Assembly: GCA_036262035.1 (NCBI GenBank) | Contig: DATAJS010000005.1 | Coordinates: 350,110 to 414,109, forward strand | Direction: 5' to 3' | Origin: Burkholderiales bacterium | Lineage (GTDB): Bacteria > Pseudomonadota > Gammaproteobacteria > Burkholderiales > SG8-41 | Length of the DNA stretch: 64,000 nt | Shown: positions 54,269 to 64,000 of the stretch, one piece after another | Position numbering within the stretch: the stretch's first letter is position 1 | Layout: each line of letters opens with the position of its first letter | Position numbers and translations under genes: made by a program | The notes under the pieces: model-generated | Databases searched by the model: none | What the model saw: only the letters and a program-made list of their open reading frames with translations | Told to the model about the DNA's origin: nothing

Positions 54269-56146
54269 ATGACCAATCTCACCGATCACGACATCTACCT
54301 CTTCAGGGAAGGTAGCCACGCCCGGCTGTACGAAAAGCTGGGCTGTCACTTCGTGTCCGACGATACCGCGCATTTCGCGGTATGGGCGCCCAGCGCGCGA
54401 TCGGTCGCCGTCGTCGGCGACTTCAACGGCTGGACCGCGGCCGCCAACGAGCTCAAGCCGCGCTGGGACGGATCGGGCATCTGGGAAGGCGACGTCTCCG
54501 GCGTCAAAGTCGGCGCCGCTTACAAGTACCGCATCGTGTCGCCGTACGGCAGCGCCACCGACAAGGGCGATCCGTACGCGCTGTACTGGGAAGAGCCCCC
54601 GCGCACCGCGTCGCGCGTGTGGAAGCTCGATTACGAGTGGAACGACACCGACTGGATGCGCAGCCGCGCTTTGATGAACGGCCTCGCCGCGCCGATGTCG
54701 ATCTACGAAGTGCACCTCGGCTCGTGGCGGCGCGGCGCCGACGGCAAGTCGCTGACCTACCGCGCGATCGCCCACGAGCTCGTCGAGCACGTGAAGCGCA
54801 CCGGCTTCACCCACGTTGAGATCATGCCCATCACCGAGCACCCGTTCTACGGCTCGTGGGGCTACCAGACGACGGGCTACTTCGCGCCGACCTCACGCTA
54901 CGGCTCGCCGCAGGATTTCATGTACTTCGTCGACACGCTGCACCAGAACGGCATCGGCGTTATCCTCGACTGGGTGCCTTCGCACTTCCCGAACGACGAG
55001 CACGGGCTCTATCGCTTCGACGGCACCCACCTCTACGAGCACGCCGATCCGCGCCAGGGCTTTCACCCCGACTGGAACAGCGCGATCTTCAACTACGGCC
55101 GGCACGAGGTGCGGGGCTTCCTCACGTCGAGCGCGCTGTTCTGGCTCGAGAAATATCACCTCGACGGCCTGCGCGTGGACGCGGTCGCCTCGATGCTCTA
55201 CCTCGATTACGCACGCAAGCACGGCGAGTGGATACCGAACCAGTACGGCGGGCGCGAGAACCTCGAAGCGATCCACTTCCTGCGCAGCCTCAACGAAGCG
55301 GTGTACCGCGACCATCCCGACGTCCAGGTCATCGCGGAGGAGTCGACGGCGTGGCCGATGGTGTCCCGCCCGACCTACATCGGCGGCCTGGGTTTCGGCC
55401 TGAAGTGGAACATGGGATGGATGCACGACACGCTGCATTACTTCAGGGAAGACCCGGTTCACCGCAAGTATCACCACGGCGAGCTCACGTTCTCGCTGAT
55501 CTACGCGTTCAACGAGAACTTCGCGCTGCCGCTCTCGCACGACGAGGTGGTGCACGGCAAGGGCTCGCTCATCGGCAAGATGCCGGGCGACAACTGGCAG
55601 CAGTTCGCCAACCTGCGTGCGCTGTACGGCTACATGTGGGCGCATCCCGGCAAGAAGCTCCTCTTCATGGGCGGCGAATTCGGCCAGCGCCGCGAATGGC
55701 AGCACGAGGAAAGCCTCGAATGGTGGGTGCTCCAGTACCCCGACCACAGCGGCGTCATGCACTGGATCGCCGATCTCAACAGGGTCTACGCCTCCGAGCC
55801 CGCGCTGCACGAGGTCGATTTCGAGCCCGGCGGCTTCGAGTGGATCGACGCGCAGAACGGCGAGATGTCGACGCTGTCGTTCGTGCGCAAATCGCGCGAC
55901 GGCCGGGACATGATCCTCGTGGTCTGCAACCTGACGCCGGTGCCGCGCGAGAACTTCCTGCTCGGCGTGCCGCAGCCGGGCTTCTGGCGCGAGATGCTCA
56001 ATTCGGACGCGGCATGCTACGCCGGCAGCGGCGTCGGCAACTCGGGCGGCGCGCACTCCTCGCCCGTCCCGGCCCATGGCCGGTATCATGCGATTCGCAT
56101 AACCCTGCCGCCGCTGTCGGTGGTGTATTTCAAGCATGAGCGCTAA
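54269..56146 (+). CDS. glgB: 1,4-alpha-glucan branching enzyme
   Basis: Introduces alpha-1,6 branches, 625 residues. N-terminal CBM48-like domain ([20 protein letters not shown]), GH13 barrel with nucleophile Asp304 ([11 protein letters not shown]), acid Glu357 (VIAEEST) and [13 protein letters not shown]. It lacks the longer N1 domain of some GlgBs. The ATG at 54269 matches the short form; the frame is open 93 bases further upstream to another ATG. The end overlaps glgE by 11 bases, so the two are coupled and probably act on GlgE-made glucan. Confidence 0.94.
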   Translation: MTNLTDHDIYLFREGSHARLYEKLGCHFVSDDTAHFAVWAPSARSVAVVGDFNGWTAAANELKPRWDGSGIWEGDVSGVKVGAAYKYRIVSPYGSATDKGDPYALYWEEPPRTASRVWKLDYEWNDTDWMRSRALMNGLAAPMSIYEVHLGSWRRGADGKSLTYRAIAHELVEHVKRTGFTHVEIMPITEHPFYGSWGYQTTGYFAPTSRYGSPQDFMYFVDTLHQNGIGVILDWVPSHFPNDEHGLYRFDGTHLYEHADPRQGFHPDWNSAIFNYGRHEVRGFLTSSALFWLEKYHLDGLRVDAVASMLYLDYARKHGEWIPNQYGGRENLEAIHFLRSLNEAVYRDHPDVQVIAEESTAWPMVSRPTYIGGLGFGLKWNMGWMHDTLHYFREDPVHRKYHHGELTFSLIYAFNENFALPLSHDEVVHGKGSLIGKMPGDNWQQFANLRALYGYMWAHPGKKLLFMGGEFGQRREWQHEESLEWWVLQYPDHSGVMHWIADLNRVYASEPALHEVDFEPGGFEWIDAQNGEMSTLSFVRKSRDGRDMILVVCNLTPVPRENFLLGVPQPGFWREMLNSDAACYAGSGVGNSGGAHSSPVPAHGRYHAIRITLPPLSVVYFKHER

Positions 56147-58304
56147 GACCACACGAAAAGAACCCAAAGTAGCCGCCGGAAGTAACGACGCGGCAAGAGC
56201 GGCCGCGCAAGGCGCGCCGGGCACCGCAGCCGAGAAGCTCGAAGGCACGACTTTGAGGCCGCGCGCGCCCCGGCAGAGCAAATCCGGCGCGCAGAGCGAT
56301 CCCGGCGCTGCGAAGCCCGCCCGGCGCGGCGGGCAGGACGGGCGCATCCGCGCGATCATCGACCGCGTCATCCCCGAAGTCGACTGCGGCCGCTTCGCGG
56401 TGAAGCGCGTGGTCGGCGACACCATGAACGTCGAGGCGCACGTCTTCACCGACGGCCACGACACGCTCGCGGTCGTGCTGCGCCATCGCCACGAGAGCGA
56501 GAGCGAATGGCGCGAGACGCCGATGGCGCTGCGCTACAACGACGAATGGCTCGCGAGCTTTCCGCTGCAACGCCTCGGGCACTATCACTACTCGGTGATC
56601 GCGTGGGTCGATCACTTCCTGTCGTGGCGCAACGAGTTCAAGCGCCGCGTCGATCCCGCGGACATCGCCATCGCCGCGCGCGTGGGCGAAAAGCTCGTCC
56701 GGCACGCGGCCGAGCGTGCCGACGGCGACGACGCGAAAAAGCTGGGCGAATGGGCACGCAAGCTCGGCTCGGCGAAAGACACCGAGGAGATCAAGCGCCT
56801 CGTGCTCGACGACTCGCTGGCGGAGATCGCCAGGCGCTATCCCGACCGCAGCCTCGCCGCCGAATACGACAAGGGCCTGCGGGTTTTCGTCGACCGCGAG
56901 CGCGCGCGCTTCTCGAGCTGGTACGAGTTCTTCCCGCGCTCGACCGGAAAGGACGGCAAGCACGGCACGTTGCGCGACGCCGCGGCGCGCCTCGACTACG
57001 TCAAGGGACTCGGCTTCGACGTCGTGTACCTGCCGCCGATCCACCCGATCGGCAAGGTGAAGCGCAAAGGCAGGAACAACGCGCTCGAAGCCGCACCCGG
57101 CGATTACGGCAGCCCGTGGGCGATCGGCTCGGACGAGGGCGGCCACAAGGCCATACACCCGGAGCTCGGCGGCATCGAGGATTTCCGCGCCCTGGTCGCG
57201 CGCGCGAAAGAGCTCGAAATCGACGTCGCGCTCGACATCGCGTTCCAGACCGCGCCGGACCATCCGTATGTCAAGGAGCATCCGTCGTGGTTCAACTGGC
57301 GCCCCGACGGTACGGTGCAGTACGCCGAGAACCCGCCCAAGAAGTACCAGGACATCTACCCGTTCAACTTCGAATCGGACGACTGGACGGGTCTGTGGGA
57401 CGAGCTCAAGAGCGTCTTCGATTACTGGATCGACGAGGGCGTGCGCGTCTTCCGCGTCGACAACCCGCATACCAAGCCCTTCCCGTTCTGGCAGTGGGCC
57501 ATCGGCGAGATCCAGCGTCAGAATCCGGACGTGATCTTTTTGGCCGAGGCGTTCACGCGGCCGAAGATCATGCACCGGCTCGCGAAGCTCGGCTACACGC
57601 AGTCCTACACGTACTTCGCGTGGCGCAACACCAAGCGGGAGCTGATCGAGTACTTCAACGAGCTCGCACACGGCCCGGGCGCGGAATACTTCAGGCCGAA
57701 CGTGTGGCCGAACACCCCCGACATCCTCACCGAGCATCTGCAGCACGGCGGGCGCCCGGCGTTCGTGTCGCGCCTGCTGCTCGCCGGCACCCTCGCCGCC
57801 AGCTATGGCATCTACGGTCCCGCTTACGAGCTTTCGGAGCGCGTGCCGCGCGAGCACGGCAGCGAGGAATACCTCCACTCGGAGAAATACGAGATCCGCA
57901 GCTGGAACCTCGAGCGCGAGGACAGCCTGCGTTACCTCATCGCGCGCGTGAACCAGATCCGCCGCGAGAACCCGGCGCTGCAGAACGACAGGACGCTCAC
58001 CTTCGTCGGCACCGACAACGACCAGCTCATCGCCTATCTCAAGGTCACGCCGGACCTTTCGAACGCGCTGCTGATCGTCGTCAACCTCGATCCCCACCAC
58101 CGGCAGACCGGCTGGGTCGAGGTCGATCTCGACGCGCTCGCGCTCGCCCACGACGCGCCGTACCAGGTGCACGATCTGCTGACCGACGCCTGCTTCCACT
58201 GGCGCGGCCGCCGCAACTACGTCGATCTGGGCCCCGGCATGGGCCACGTCTTCGCCGTCGGGCGGCACATGCGCGACGAGCGCGACACCGACAACTTCGC
58301 ATAA
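56136..58304 (+). CDS. glgE: Alpha-1,4-glucan:maltose-1-phosphate maltosyltransferase
   Basis: Extends glucan using maltose-1-phosphate, 722 residues. After a disordered, Ala/Arg/Lys-rich N-terminus (about 1-68) come the N-domain and a GH13_3 barrel: FEFFPRS-type [21 protein letters not shown], nucleophile Asp in [15 protein letters not shown], acid Glu in [13 protein letters not shown] and [21 protein letters not shown]. Placed between glgB and the treS-maltokinase fusion that makes its substrate. Confidence 0.95.
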   Translation: MSAKTTRKEPKVAAGSNDAARAAAQGAPGTAAEKLEGTTLRPRAPRQSKSGAQSDPGAAKPARRGGQDGRIRAIIDRVIPEVDCGRFAVKRVVGDTMNVEAHVFTDGHDTLAVVLRHRHESESEWRETPMALRYNDEWLASFPLQRLGHYHYSVIAWVDHFLSWRNEFKRRVDPADIAIAARVGEKLVRHAAERADGDDAKKLGEWARKLGSAKDTEEIKRLVLDDSLAEIARRYPDRSLAAEYDKGLRVFVDRERARFSSWYEFFPRSTGKDGKHGTLRDAAARLDYVKGLGFDVVYLPPIHPIGKVKRKGRNNALEAAPGDYGSPWAIGSDEGGHKAIHPELGGIEDFRALVARAKELEIDVALDIAFQTAPDHPYVKEHPSWFNWRPDGTVQYAENPPKKYQDIYPFNFESDDWTGLWDELKSVFDYWIDEGVRVFRVDNPHTKPFPFWQWAIGEIQRQNPDVIFLAEAFTRPKIMHRLAKLGYTQSYTYFAWRNTKRELIEYFNELAHGPGAEYFRPNVWPNTPDILTEHLQHGGRPAFVSRLLLAGTLAASYGIYGPAYELSERVPREHGSEEYLHSEKYEIRSWNLEREDSLRYLIARVNQIRRENPALQNDRTLTFVGTDNDQLIAYLKVTPDLSNALLIVVNLDPHHRQTGWVEVDLDALALAHDAPYQVHDLLTDACFHWRGRRNYVDLGPGMGHVFAVGRHMRDERDTDNFA

Positions 58305-58309
58305 AGATA

Positions 58310-61300
58310 ATGCCTATGGATCGCCCCGTTGCAGCGATGGCTGCGACCGACGTCATGACCGCGGACGACCCGCTGTGGTACCAGGACGTCGTCATCTACC
58401 AGCTGCACGTCAAGGCGTTCTTCGACTCGAACGACGACGGCATCGGCGACTTCCGCGGCCTCACCTCCAAGCTCGACTACATCAAGGAGCTCGGGGTCAA
58501 CGCGATCTGGCTCCTGCCCTTCTATCCGTCGCCGCTGAAGGACGACGGCTACGACGTCGCCGATTACCACAACATCCACCCGATGTACGGCACGCGCGCC
58601 GACTTCCGCACGTTCATGCGCGAAGCGCACCGCGCCGGGCTCAAGGTGATCACCGAGCTCGTCGTCAATCACACGTCCGACCAGCACCCGTGGTTCCAGG
58701 CCGCGCGCCGCGCCCCGATCGGCTCGCCCAAGCGCGACTACTACGTGTGGAGCGACGATCCGGAGAAATACGCCGGCACCCGCATCATCTTCACCGACAC
58801 CGAGCCGTCGAACTGGACCTGGGACGACGTCGCCAAGCAATACTTCTGGCATCGCTTCTTCAGCCATCAGCCCGATCTCAACTTCGACAATCCCAAGGTG
58901 CTGCAGGCGGTCATCAAGACCATGCGGTTCTGGCTCGACATGGGCGTCGACGGTTTCCGCCTGGACGCGATCCCCTACCTGATCGAGCGCGAAGGCACCA
59001 GCAACGAGAACGTGCCGGAGACGCACGACGTCGTGAAGAAGATCCGCGCAGCGCTCGACGTCTCGCACAAGAACAAGCTGCTGCTCGCCGAAGCCAACAT
59101 GTGGCCCGAGGACGTGCGCGAGTATTTCGGCAACGGCGACGAATGCCACATGGCGTATCACTTCCCGCTGATGCCGCGCATGTACATGGCGATCGCGCAG
59201 GAAGACCGCCACCCGGTGATCGAGATCATGCAGCAGACGCCGGAAATCCCCGACAACTGCCAGTGGGCGATCTTCCTCAGGAACCACGACGAGCTCACGC
59301 TCGAGATGGTCACCAACAAGGAGCGGGACTACATGTACCGCTTCTATGCGGCGGACCCGCGCGCGCGCATCAACCTCGGCATCCGCCGGCGTCTCGCGCC
59401 GCTGATGGAGAACAACGTCGACACGATCAAGCTGATGAACAGCCTGCTCCTGTCGATGCCCGGCTCGCCGATCGTCTATTACGGCGACGAGATCGGGATG
59501 GGCGACAACATCTTCCTCGGCGACCGCAACGGCGTGCGCACGCCGATGCAGTGGTCGCCCGACCGCAACGCCGGCTTCTCGCGCGCCGATCCGCAGCGGC
59601 TCTATCTGCCGCCGATCATGGACCCGATCTACGGTTTCGAGGCGGTGAACGTCGAGGCGCAAATGCGCGAGCCCGGATCGCTGCTGAACTGGATGAAGCG
59701 GCTGCTCGCGGTTCGTAAAACCAGCCGCGCTTTCGGCCGCGGCAAGCTCACGTTCCTGCGTCCCGGCAACCGCAAGATCCTCGCGTACTTACGCGAGCTG
59801 GGGGACGAAGCGATCCTGTGCGTCGCCAACCTCGGGCGCTCCGCGCAGCCGGTCGAGCTCGATCTCGCGCGCTTCAAGGGCCGCGTGCCGCTCGAGCTCC
59901 TCGGCCGCACGCCGTTCCCGCCGATCGGCGAGCTGCCGTACATGCTCACGCTGCCCGCGCACAGCTTCTACTGGTTCAAGCTCACCACCGACGCGCCTGT
60001 GCCTCACTGGCACGAAGAACGCCTCGCGCGCGAAGACCTGCCCATCGTCATCCTCTTCGACGGCTGGATGAGCTTCTTCCGGGACAAGGTCATGCCGTGG
60101 CGCATCGCGATGGCGGAGAAGACCCGCACGCAGCTCGAGGAAGCCGTGCTGCCGAAATACGTGCAGACGCAGCGCTGGTTCGCCGCGAAAGGCGAAGCGA
60201 TCAAGGGCATCCGTCTCCACGACTATGCGCTGTGGGAAAGCGGCAAGTCGACGTGGATGATCGCGCTCTTCAACACCGACGGGGGATCGCAACCGGCGTG
60301 CTATTTCCTGCCGCTCGCGCTGGCGTGGGAGGACACCGACGAGGACCGCATCCGGGCGATGGCGCCGGTGACGATCGCGCGGGTGCGGCAGCAGGCGAGC
60401 GTCGGCATACTCGCGGATGCGTTCGGCGACGAGCGCTTCGCGCGGGCGCTGGTGATGGCGATCGGCCGCGGCGGCGAGATCCCGACGGCGCGGGGCGTCA
60501 TCAAGCTCGCGCCGACGCATGCGTACGCGCAGCTCGCCGGTCCCGACCTCGCGAACCTGCCGGTGCGGATAGCGGCCGGCGCGAGCAGCAACTCGATCGT
60601 CTCGATCGGCCAGCGGCTCTTCCTCAAGGCGTATCGGCGCGTGCGGCACGGCGTCAACCCGGAAGTCGAGATCGGCCGCTTCCTCACCGACGTCGCGAAG
60701 TTTCCGAACTGCGTGCCGCTCGCAGGCGTGGTAGAGCAGGCCGACAACGACGGCACGCGCACGACGCTCGCGGTGCTGCAGGCGTACGTGCAGAACCAGG
60801 GCGATGCCTGGACCTACACCCTCGAATACGTCGCGCGCTTTCTCGACACCCAGCGCGGCGCGGCCGAGGTCCCGCCGGACATCCACGGCGCGTATCTCGC
60901 GCTGGTGCAGACGCTGGGCATGCGCACCGCCGAGCTGCACAACGCGTTCGCGAAGCGCACCGGGGATCCCGCGTTCGATCCCGAGCCGGCGCTGCCGGAA
61001 GACCTCGCGCAATGGCGGCGCAAGCTGCAGGAGGAAGCGGCGGCGACGTTCGAGCTGCTCGCCAGCCGCGTCGACCAGCTTCCCCAGCCCGCGGCCGCGG
61101 AGGCGCGCGCCTTCCTCGGCCGTCGCGAGCAGGTGATGGCGCGGGTGAACGCGCTATCCATGCCGACGAACGTGGCGCTCAAGACCCGCCACCACGGCGA
61201 CTACCACCTCGGCCAGGTGCTCATCAACAAGGACGATTTCATCATCACCGATTTCGAAGGCGAGCCCGCGCGCGGCCTGGAGGAGCGCCGCCGCAAGCAC

Positions 61301-61633
61301 ACCCCGCTGCGCGACGTGGCGGGTATGCTGCGATCGTTCGACTACGCCGCGGCCGCGGCGCTGCAGAAGGCGGTGGAATCGCCCGAGGACGAAGCGAAGC
61401 TCACCCCGCTCGCGGACGACTGGGAGCGCCAGGTGCGCTCCGCCTTTCTCACCGCGTACGACGAGACCGCGCGCGCGTCGGGCATCTACGCGCACAAGAG
61501 CGACTTCGACGCGCTGCTGGCGTTCTTCGAGCTGGAGAAAGCGCTCTACGAGCTGCGCTACGAGATCAATAACCGTCCGGACTGGGTGAGGACGCCGCTG
61601 GCGGGCATCATGCGATTGGTGCCGGCGGGTTGA
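58310..61633 (+). CDS. treS: Trehalose synthase fused to maltokinase (TreS-Mak)
   Basis: A 1107-residue fusion. The TreS half (about 15-560) interconverts trehalose and maltose: WYQDVVIYQLHVKAFFDSND, VDGFRLDAIPYL (nucleophile Asp), LLLAEANMWPED (acid Glu), FLRNHDELTLEMV. The C-terminal half (about 590-1107) is a maltokinase with KYVQTQRWFAAKG, the catalytic loop HHGDYHLGQVLI and TDFEGEPARGLEERR. It makes maltose-1-phosphate for GlgE directly from trehalose. ATG 58310 or 58316; both have weak ribosome sites. Five bases follow the glgE stop. Confidence 0.95.
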   Translation: MPMDRPVAAMAATDVMTADDPLWYQDVVIYQLHVKAFFDSNDDGIGDFRGLTSKLDYIKELGVNAIWLLPFYPSPLKDDGYDVADYHNIHPMYGTRADFRTFMREAHRAGLKVITELVVNHTSDQHPWFQAARRAPIGSPKRDYYVWSDDPEKYAGTRIIFTDTEPSNWTWDDVAKQYFWHRFFSHQPDLNFDNPKVLQAVIKTMRFWLDMGVDGFRLDAIPYLIEREGTSNENVPETHDVVKKIRAALDVSHKNKLLLAEANMWPEDVREYFGNGDECHMAYHFPLMPRMYMAIAQEDRHPVIEIMQQTPEIPDNCQWAIFLRNHDELTLEMVTNKERDYMYRFYAADPRARINLGIRRRLAPLMENNVDTIKLMNSLLLSMPGSPIVYYGDEIGMGDNIFLGDRNGVRTPMQWSPDRNAGFSRADPQRLYLPPIMDPIYGFEAVNVEAQMREPGSLLNWMKRLLAVRKTSRAFGRGKLTFLRPGNRKILAYLRELGDEAILCVANLGRSAQPVELDLARFKGRVPLELLGRTPFPPIGELPYMLTLPAHSFYWFKLTTDAPVPHWHEERLAREDLPIVILFDGWMSFFRDKVMPWRIAMAEKTRTQLEEAVLPKYVQTQRWFAAKGEAIKGIRLHDYALWESGKSTWMIALFNTDGGSQPACYFLPLALAWEDTDEDRIRAMAPVTIARVRQQASVGILADAFGDERFARALVMAIGRGGEIPTARGVIKLAPTHAYAQLAGPDLANLPVRIAAGASSNSIVSIGQRLFLKAYRRVRHGVNPEVEIGRFLTDVAKFPNCVPLAGVVEQADNDGTRTTLAVLQAYVQNQGDAWTYTLEYVARFLDTQRGAAEVPPDIHGAYLALVQTLGMRTAELHNAFAKRTGDPAFDPEPALPEDLAQWRRKLQEEAAATFELLASRVDQLPQPAAAEARAFLGRREQVMARVNALSMPTNVALKTRHHGDYHLGQVLINKDDFIITDFEGEPARGLEERRRKHTPLRDVAGMLRSFDYAAAAALQKAVESPEDEAKLTPLADDWERQVRSAFLTAYDETARASGIYAHKSDFDALLAFFELEKALYELRYEINNRPDWVRTPLAGIMRLVPAG

Positions 61634-61664
61634 TGACCGGGTTGGATGACACGACATTTTCGTC

Positions 61665-61708
61665 CTCTCACCCCCGCCCCCTCTCCCCGCACGCGGGGCG
61701 AGGGGAGA
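61665..61708. repeat. Dispersed repeat CTCACCCCCGCCCCCTCTCC / CGGGGCGAGGGGAG
   Basis: The CTCTCACCCC...CCCTCTCCCCGC-ACG-CGGGGCGAGGGG element forms a hairpin. Elements with this wording are scattered in many proteobacterial genomes. Lies between treS-mak and the channel-like gene. Confidence 0.75.
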
Positions 61709-61753
61709 TTCGTGACACCGCGCCTGTAGGCGCGGCGTAAGGAGCTACCGACA

Positions 61754-62482
61754 ATGGAATTCGACGCCCTCCTCGACCCGCTGCGCGGCGCGTGGCTGCG
61801 CTTCGGCGCGTTCCTGCCGAGCCTCACGTTCGCGATCGTCGTCGTCATCGCCGGGTGGCTGCTCGCCAAGATGGCGCGCTTCGCGGTGGTGAAGGCGCTG
61901 CGCGCGATCAACTTCAACGTGCTGACCGAGCGCGCCGGCCTCGACGAGTTCCTGCGCCAGGGCGGGATCAAGCGCGATACCAGCGACATCTTCGGCGTGC
62001 TGGTCTACTGGGTGGTGATCCTCGCCGCGCTCGTCGCCGCGTTCAACGCGATGGGCATGAACTACGTGACCGAGCTCCTGCGCCAGGTGCTGCTGTTCGT
62101 GCCGCGGCTCATGCTGGCGCTGTTGATCCTCACGCTCGGCGCGTATTTCGCGCGCTTCGTCGCGGGCGTCGTGATGGCGCACTGCCGTAACGCGGGGATA
62201 CAGGACGGCGAGCTCCTGGGAAGGCTCGCGCAGTACGCGACGCTCGCGTTCGTGTTCCTGATCGCGCTCGAGCAGATGCAGATCGGCGGCGACATCGTGC
62301 GCTACAGCTTCCTCATCCTGCTCGGCGGCACGGTGCTCGCCCTCGCCCTCGCCTTCGGCCTGGGCGGCCAGGGCTGGGCTGCCGAGATGCTCGAGCGCTG
62401 GTGGCCGCGCCGCCGCGAAGACCGCCCGCGCATCGAGGACGTGACCAAGCGCAGCCAGACCGGCGGGCGCCAGGATTTCTAG
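61754..62482 (+). CDS. Channel-like membrane protein with conserved TM helices (MscS-related, no MscS core)
   Basis: A 242-residue membrane protein with about five helices and two copies of the conserved TM helix repeat (FAIVVVIAGWLLAKMARFAV and LMLALLILTLGAYFARFVAG). Each is followed by an amphipathic stretch. Related proteins are called small mechanosensitive-channel or CmpX-like, but the MscS beta domain is absent. An osmotic role next to trehalose/glucan genes is attractive but unproven. Confidence 0.8.
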   Translation: MEFDALLDPLRGAWLRFGAFLPSLTFAIVVVIAGWLLAKMARFAVVKALRAINFNVLTERAGLDEFLRQGGIKRDTSDIFGVLVYWVVILAALVAAFNAMGMNYVTELLRQVLLFVPRLMLALLILTLGAYFARFVAGVVMAHCRNAGIQDGELLGRLAQYATLAFVFLIALEQMQIGGDIVRYSFLILLGGTVLALALAFGLGGQGWAAEMLERWWPRRREDRPRIEDVTKRSQTGGRQDF

Positions 62483-62503
62483 TTCGAAAAGTCAAAAACT
62501 TTA

Positions 62504-62530
62504 CCGCAGAGGACGCAGAGGACGCGGGGA
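62504..62530. repeat. Three 9-bp repeats (CGCAGAGGA family), copy 2
   Basis: CCGCAGAGG, ACGCAGAGG, ACGCGGGGA. Nearly the reverse complement of 9661-9687. Part of a repeat-only stretch, 62483-62717, upstream of glgX. Confidence 0.85.
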
Positions 62531-62536
62531 AAACAT

Positions 62537-62630
62537 CGTCATTCCCGACCGCGCGGCAGCGCGATGTGATCGGGAATCCATTCTGACTTCGAACGGTTGA
62601 AGATGGATTCCCGCCTGCGCGGGAATGACG
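62537..62630. repeat. Composite inverted repeat (GTCATTCCC...ATCCAT / ATGGAT...ATGAC)
   Basis: CGTCATTCCCGACC...CGGGAATCCAT (62537-62583) followed by ATGGATTCCCGCC...GGGAATGACG (62603-62630). The halves are inverted, as in 15832-15922; the second half equals 46911-46938. Confidence 0.85.
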
Positions 62631-62642
62631 ACTCTTGCTTTT

Positions 62643-62669
62643 CCTTTGCGTCCTTTGCGTCCTTGGCGG
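62643..62669. repeat. Three 9-bp repeats (CCTTTGCGT), copy 3
   Basis: CCTTTGCGT, CCTTTGCGT, CCTTGGCGG, the A/T variant of the 9-bp family, in the opposite orientation to 62504-62530. The pair brackets the composite palindrome. Confidence 0.85.
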
Positions 62670-62717
62670 TTAATATTCGCCGTCCGGCGTCAGCCGTAAC
62701 GGGACATAACAACAACG

Positions 62718-64000
62718 ATGCTCCCCTCGATCACCACCGTCTGGCCTGGACGCCCGTATCCGCGCGGCGCGACGTGGGACGGCGAAGGCGTGAACTTCGC
62801 GCTGTTCTCCGAGCACGCCGAGAAGGTCGAGCTCTGCCTCTTCGACGAGAAAGGCCGCAGGGAAGTAAAACGCATCACGCTCACCGAGCAGAGCGACCAG
62901 GTGTGGCACTGCTATCTGCCCGAAGCGCGGCCGGGCATGCTGTACGGCTACCGCGTCCACGGCCCCTACAAGCCCGAGGAAGGCCACCGCTTCAACCCCC
63001 ACAAGCTCCTGATCGATCCCTACGCGCTGTCGCTGCACGGCTCGATCAACTGGAGCGACGCGCATTACGGCTTTCGCGCCGGGCACCCGCGCGAGGACCT
63101 GTCGTTCGACCGCCGCGATTCGGCCGCGGGCATGCCGAAGTGCCGTATCGTCGACCCGGCGTTCACGTGGGGCGACGACCGCCGCCTGCGCACGCCGTGG
63201 CGCGACACGATCATCTACGAGGCGCACGTCAAGGGCATGACCATGCGTCACCCCGGCGTGCCGCCTTCGCTGCGCGGCACCTACTCGGGGCTCGCCACGC
63301 CGGCGATCATCGCGCACCTGCAGCGCCTCGGCGTCACCGCCATCGAGCTGCTGCCGACGCACGCGTTCGTCGACGACCGCTTCCTCGTCCGTCGCGGCCT
63401 GCGCAACTACTGGGGCTACAACTCGATCGCGTACTGCGCGCCCGAATGCCGTTACCTCTCGAACGGCAGCATCTCCGAGTTCAAGTCGATGGTGAAGGCG
63501 TTCCATCGCGCCGGCATCGAAGTCATCCTCGACGTGGTCTACAACCACACCGCCGAAGGCGACCATACCGGTCCGACGCTGTCGTTCCGCGGCATCGACA
63601 ACGCCGCCTACTACCGGCTGAAGCCCGAGAACCGCCGCTTCTACGTCGACTACACCGGCTGCGGCAACACGCTCAACACCATGAGCCCGTGCGTGCTGCA
63701 GCTCGTGATGGACTCGCTGCGCTACTGGGTCACCGAGATGCACGTCGACGGCTTTCGCTTCGACCTCGCCTCGGCGCTGGCGCGCGAGTCGTACGAGGTC
63801 GACCGCCTCGGCGCGTTCTTCGACATCATCCGGCAGGACCCGGTGATCTCGCAGGTGAAGCTCATCGCCGAGCCGTGGGACCTGGGCGAGGGCGGCTACC
63901 AGGTCGGCAACTTCCCCGCGGGGTGGACCGAGTGGAACGACAAGTACCGCGACACCATGCGCGCTTACTGGAAAGGCGACCGCGGCATCATCGGCGACTT
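62718..64000 (+). CDS. glgX: Glycogen debranching enzyme GlgX (3' end beyond window)
   Basis: Hydrolyses alpha-1,6 branches of phosphorylase-limit glucan. 427 codons are visible: CBM48 region (YPRGATWDGEGVNFALFSEH), then GH13_11 barrel with IIYEAHVKGMTMRHPGVP, VILDVVYNHTAEGDHTGPTL, nucleophile Asp in VDGFRFDLASALA and acid Glu in KLIAEPWDLGEGGYQVGNFP. The reading frame is open at the window edge; about 250-290 residues are missing. ATG 62718 has only a distant GGGA. Confidence 0.95.
   Translation, partial: MLPSITTVWPGRPYPRGATWDGEGVNFALFSEHAEKVELCLFDEKGRREVKRITLTEQSDQVWHCYLPEARPGMLYGYRVHGPYKPEEGHRFNPHKLLIDPYALSLHGSINWSDAHYGFRAGHPREDLSFDRRDSAAGMPKCRIVDPAFTWGDDRRLRTPWRDTIIYEAHVKGMTMRHPGVPPSLRGTYSGLATPAIIAHLQRLGVTAIELLPTHAFVDDRFLVRRGLRNYWGYNSIAYCAPECRYLSNGSISEFKSMVKAFHRAGIEVILDVVYNHTAEGDHTGPTLSFRGIDNAAYYRLKPENRRFYVDYTGCGNTLNTMSPCVLQLVMDSLRYWVTEMHVDGFRFDLASALARESYEVDRLGAFFDIIRQDPVISQVKLIAEPWDLGEGGYQVGNFPAGWTEWNDKYRDTMRAYWKGDRGIIGD

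Noticed and set aside
56130-58268. 712-codon minus-strand frame
   Set aside because: Antisense shadow of glgE with no recognisable motifs.
56507-58309. Upstream extension giving a 1708-residue TreS-Mak frame
   Set aside because: The first 600 codons are an out-of-frame shadow of glgE; TreS homology begins right after the ATG at 58310.
62504-62669. Repeat-rich stretch considered as a CRISPR array
   Set aside because: Units are only 9 bp, come in threes without spacers of constant length, and no cas gene is near.

Overview
The window is GC-rich, densely coded chromosomal DNA from a betaproteobacterium, probably Burkholderiales-like. Support comes from a DUF3567 protein, a Bug-type (TctC) solute receptor, the order hda / HAD phosphatase / pcnB / folK / deoxynucleoside kinase / panB / panC, and queA-tgt-yajC-secD-secF. 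Most genes are housekeeping. Many neighbours overlap by 1-17 bases (ATGA, GTGA, TTGA, TGATG) and GTG or TTG starts are frequent. I see no phage, insertion sequence, CRISPR array or rRNA. The one RNA gene is a tRNA-Leu(CAA).

Layout. 1-2151: otsB-otsA trehalose synthesis (minus, otsA cut by the window edge). 2359-8806: a catabolic operon (minus) in which lutA, lutB and lutC are interleaved with a ketopantoate-reductase-like enzyme, a mandelate-racemase-like enzyme and a methylmalonate-semialdehyde dehydrogenase. 8807-9703: a decayed region with a gene tail, an intact HigA-type antitoxin and the wreck of its toxin. 9704-18695: a degenerate HtrA-like protein with greB, an IclR regulator, an exonuclease/GIY-YIG fusion, a Bug receptor with a class II aldolase, DUF3567, an EamA exporter and an MmgE/PrpD protein. 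18782-23340: purB-cnoX and a FecR/DUF6600 envelope protein. 23337-30552: tRNA-Leu, queA, thioesterase, tgt, yajC, secD, secF, dedA and a second thioesterase. 30592-37919: hda to panC, with a two-gene iron/cobalamin-type ABC transporter inserted. 38050-44186: purM-purN, two DUF3108 proteins, an RsmB-type methyltransferase and a fatty acid desaturase. 44340-54116: rpmB-rpmG, radC, coaBC, dut, cbiX-like, DUF192, a PuuD-like membrane protein with a 31-residue partner, sodB, ybiB, and several exported proteins. 54269-64000: glgB, glgE, a treS-maltokinase fusion, a small channel-like protein and glgX (cut by the right edge).

How it fits together. Two trehalose routes lie in the same 64 kb: OtsA/OtsB from UDP-glucose, and the TreS-maltokinase/GlgE/GlgB route that turns trehalose into branched alpha-glucan, with GlgX for debranching. 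The lut-type operon looks like a hydroxy-acid oxidation pathway ending in a CoA ester; its substrate cannot be read from the sequence.

No wholly new system is evident. The most unusual items are the KxR mandelate-racemase homologue inside the split lut operon, the toxin gene reduced to its two ends beside an intact antitoxin, an HtrA-like protein lacking catalytic His and Asp, a 31-codon membrane protein with a strong promoter and ribosome site, perfect hairpins at the end of radC, and a recurring set of short tandem repeats (7, 8, 9 and 15 bp) and palindromes at operon junctions, one of them covering a translation start.
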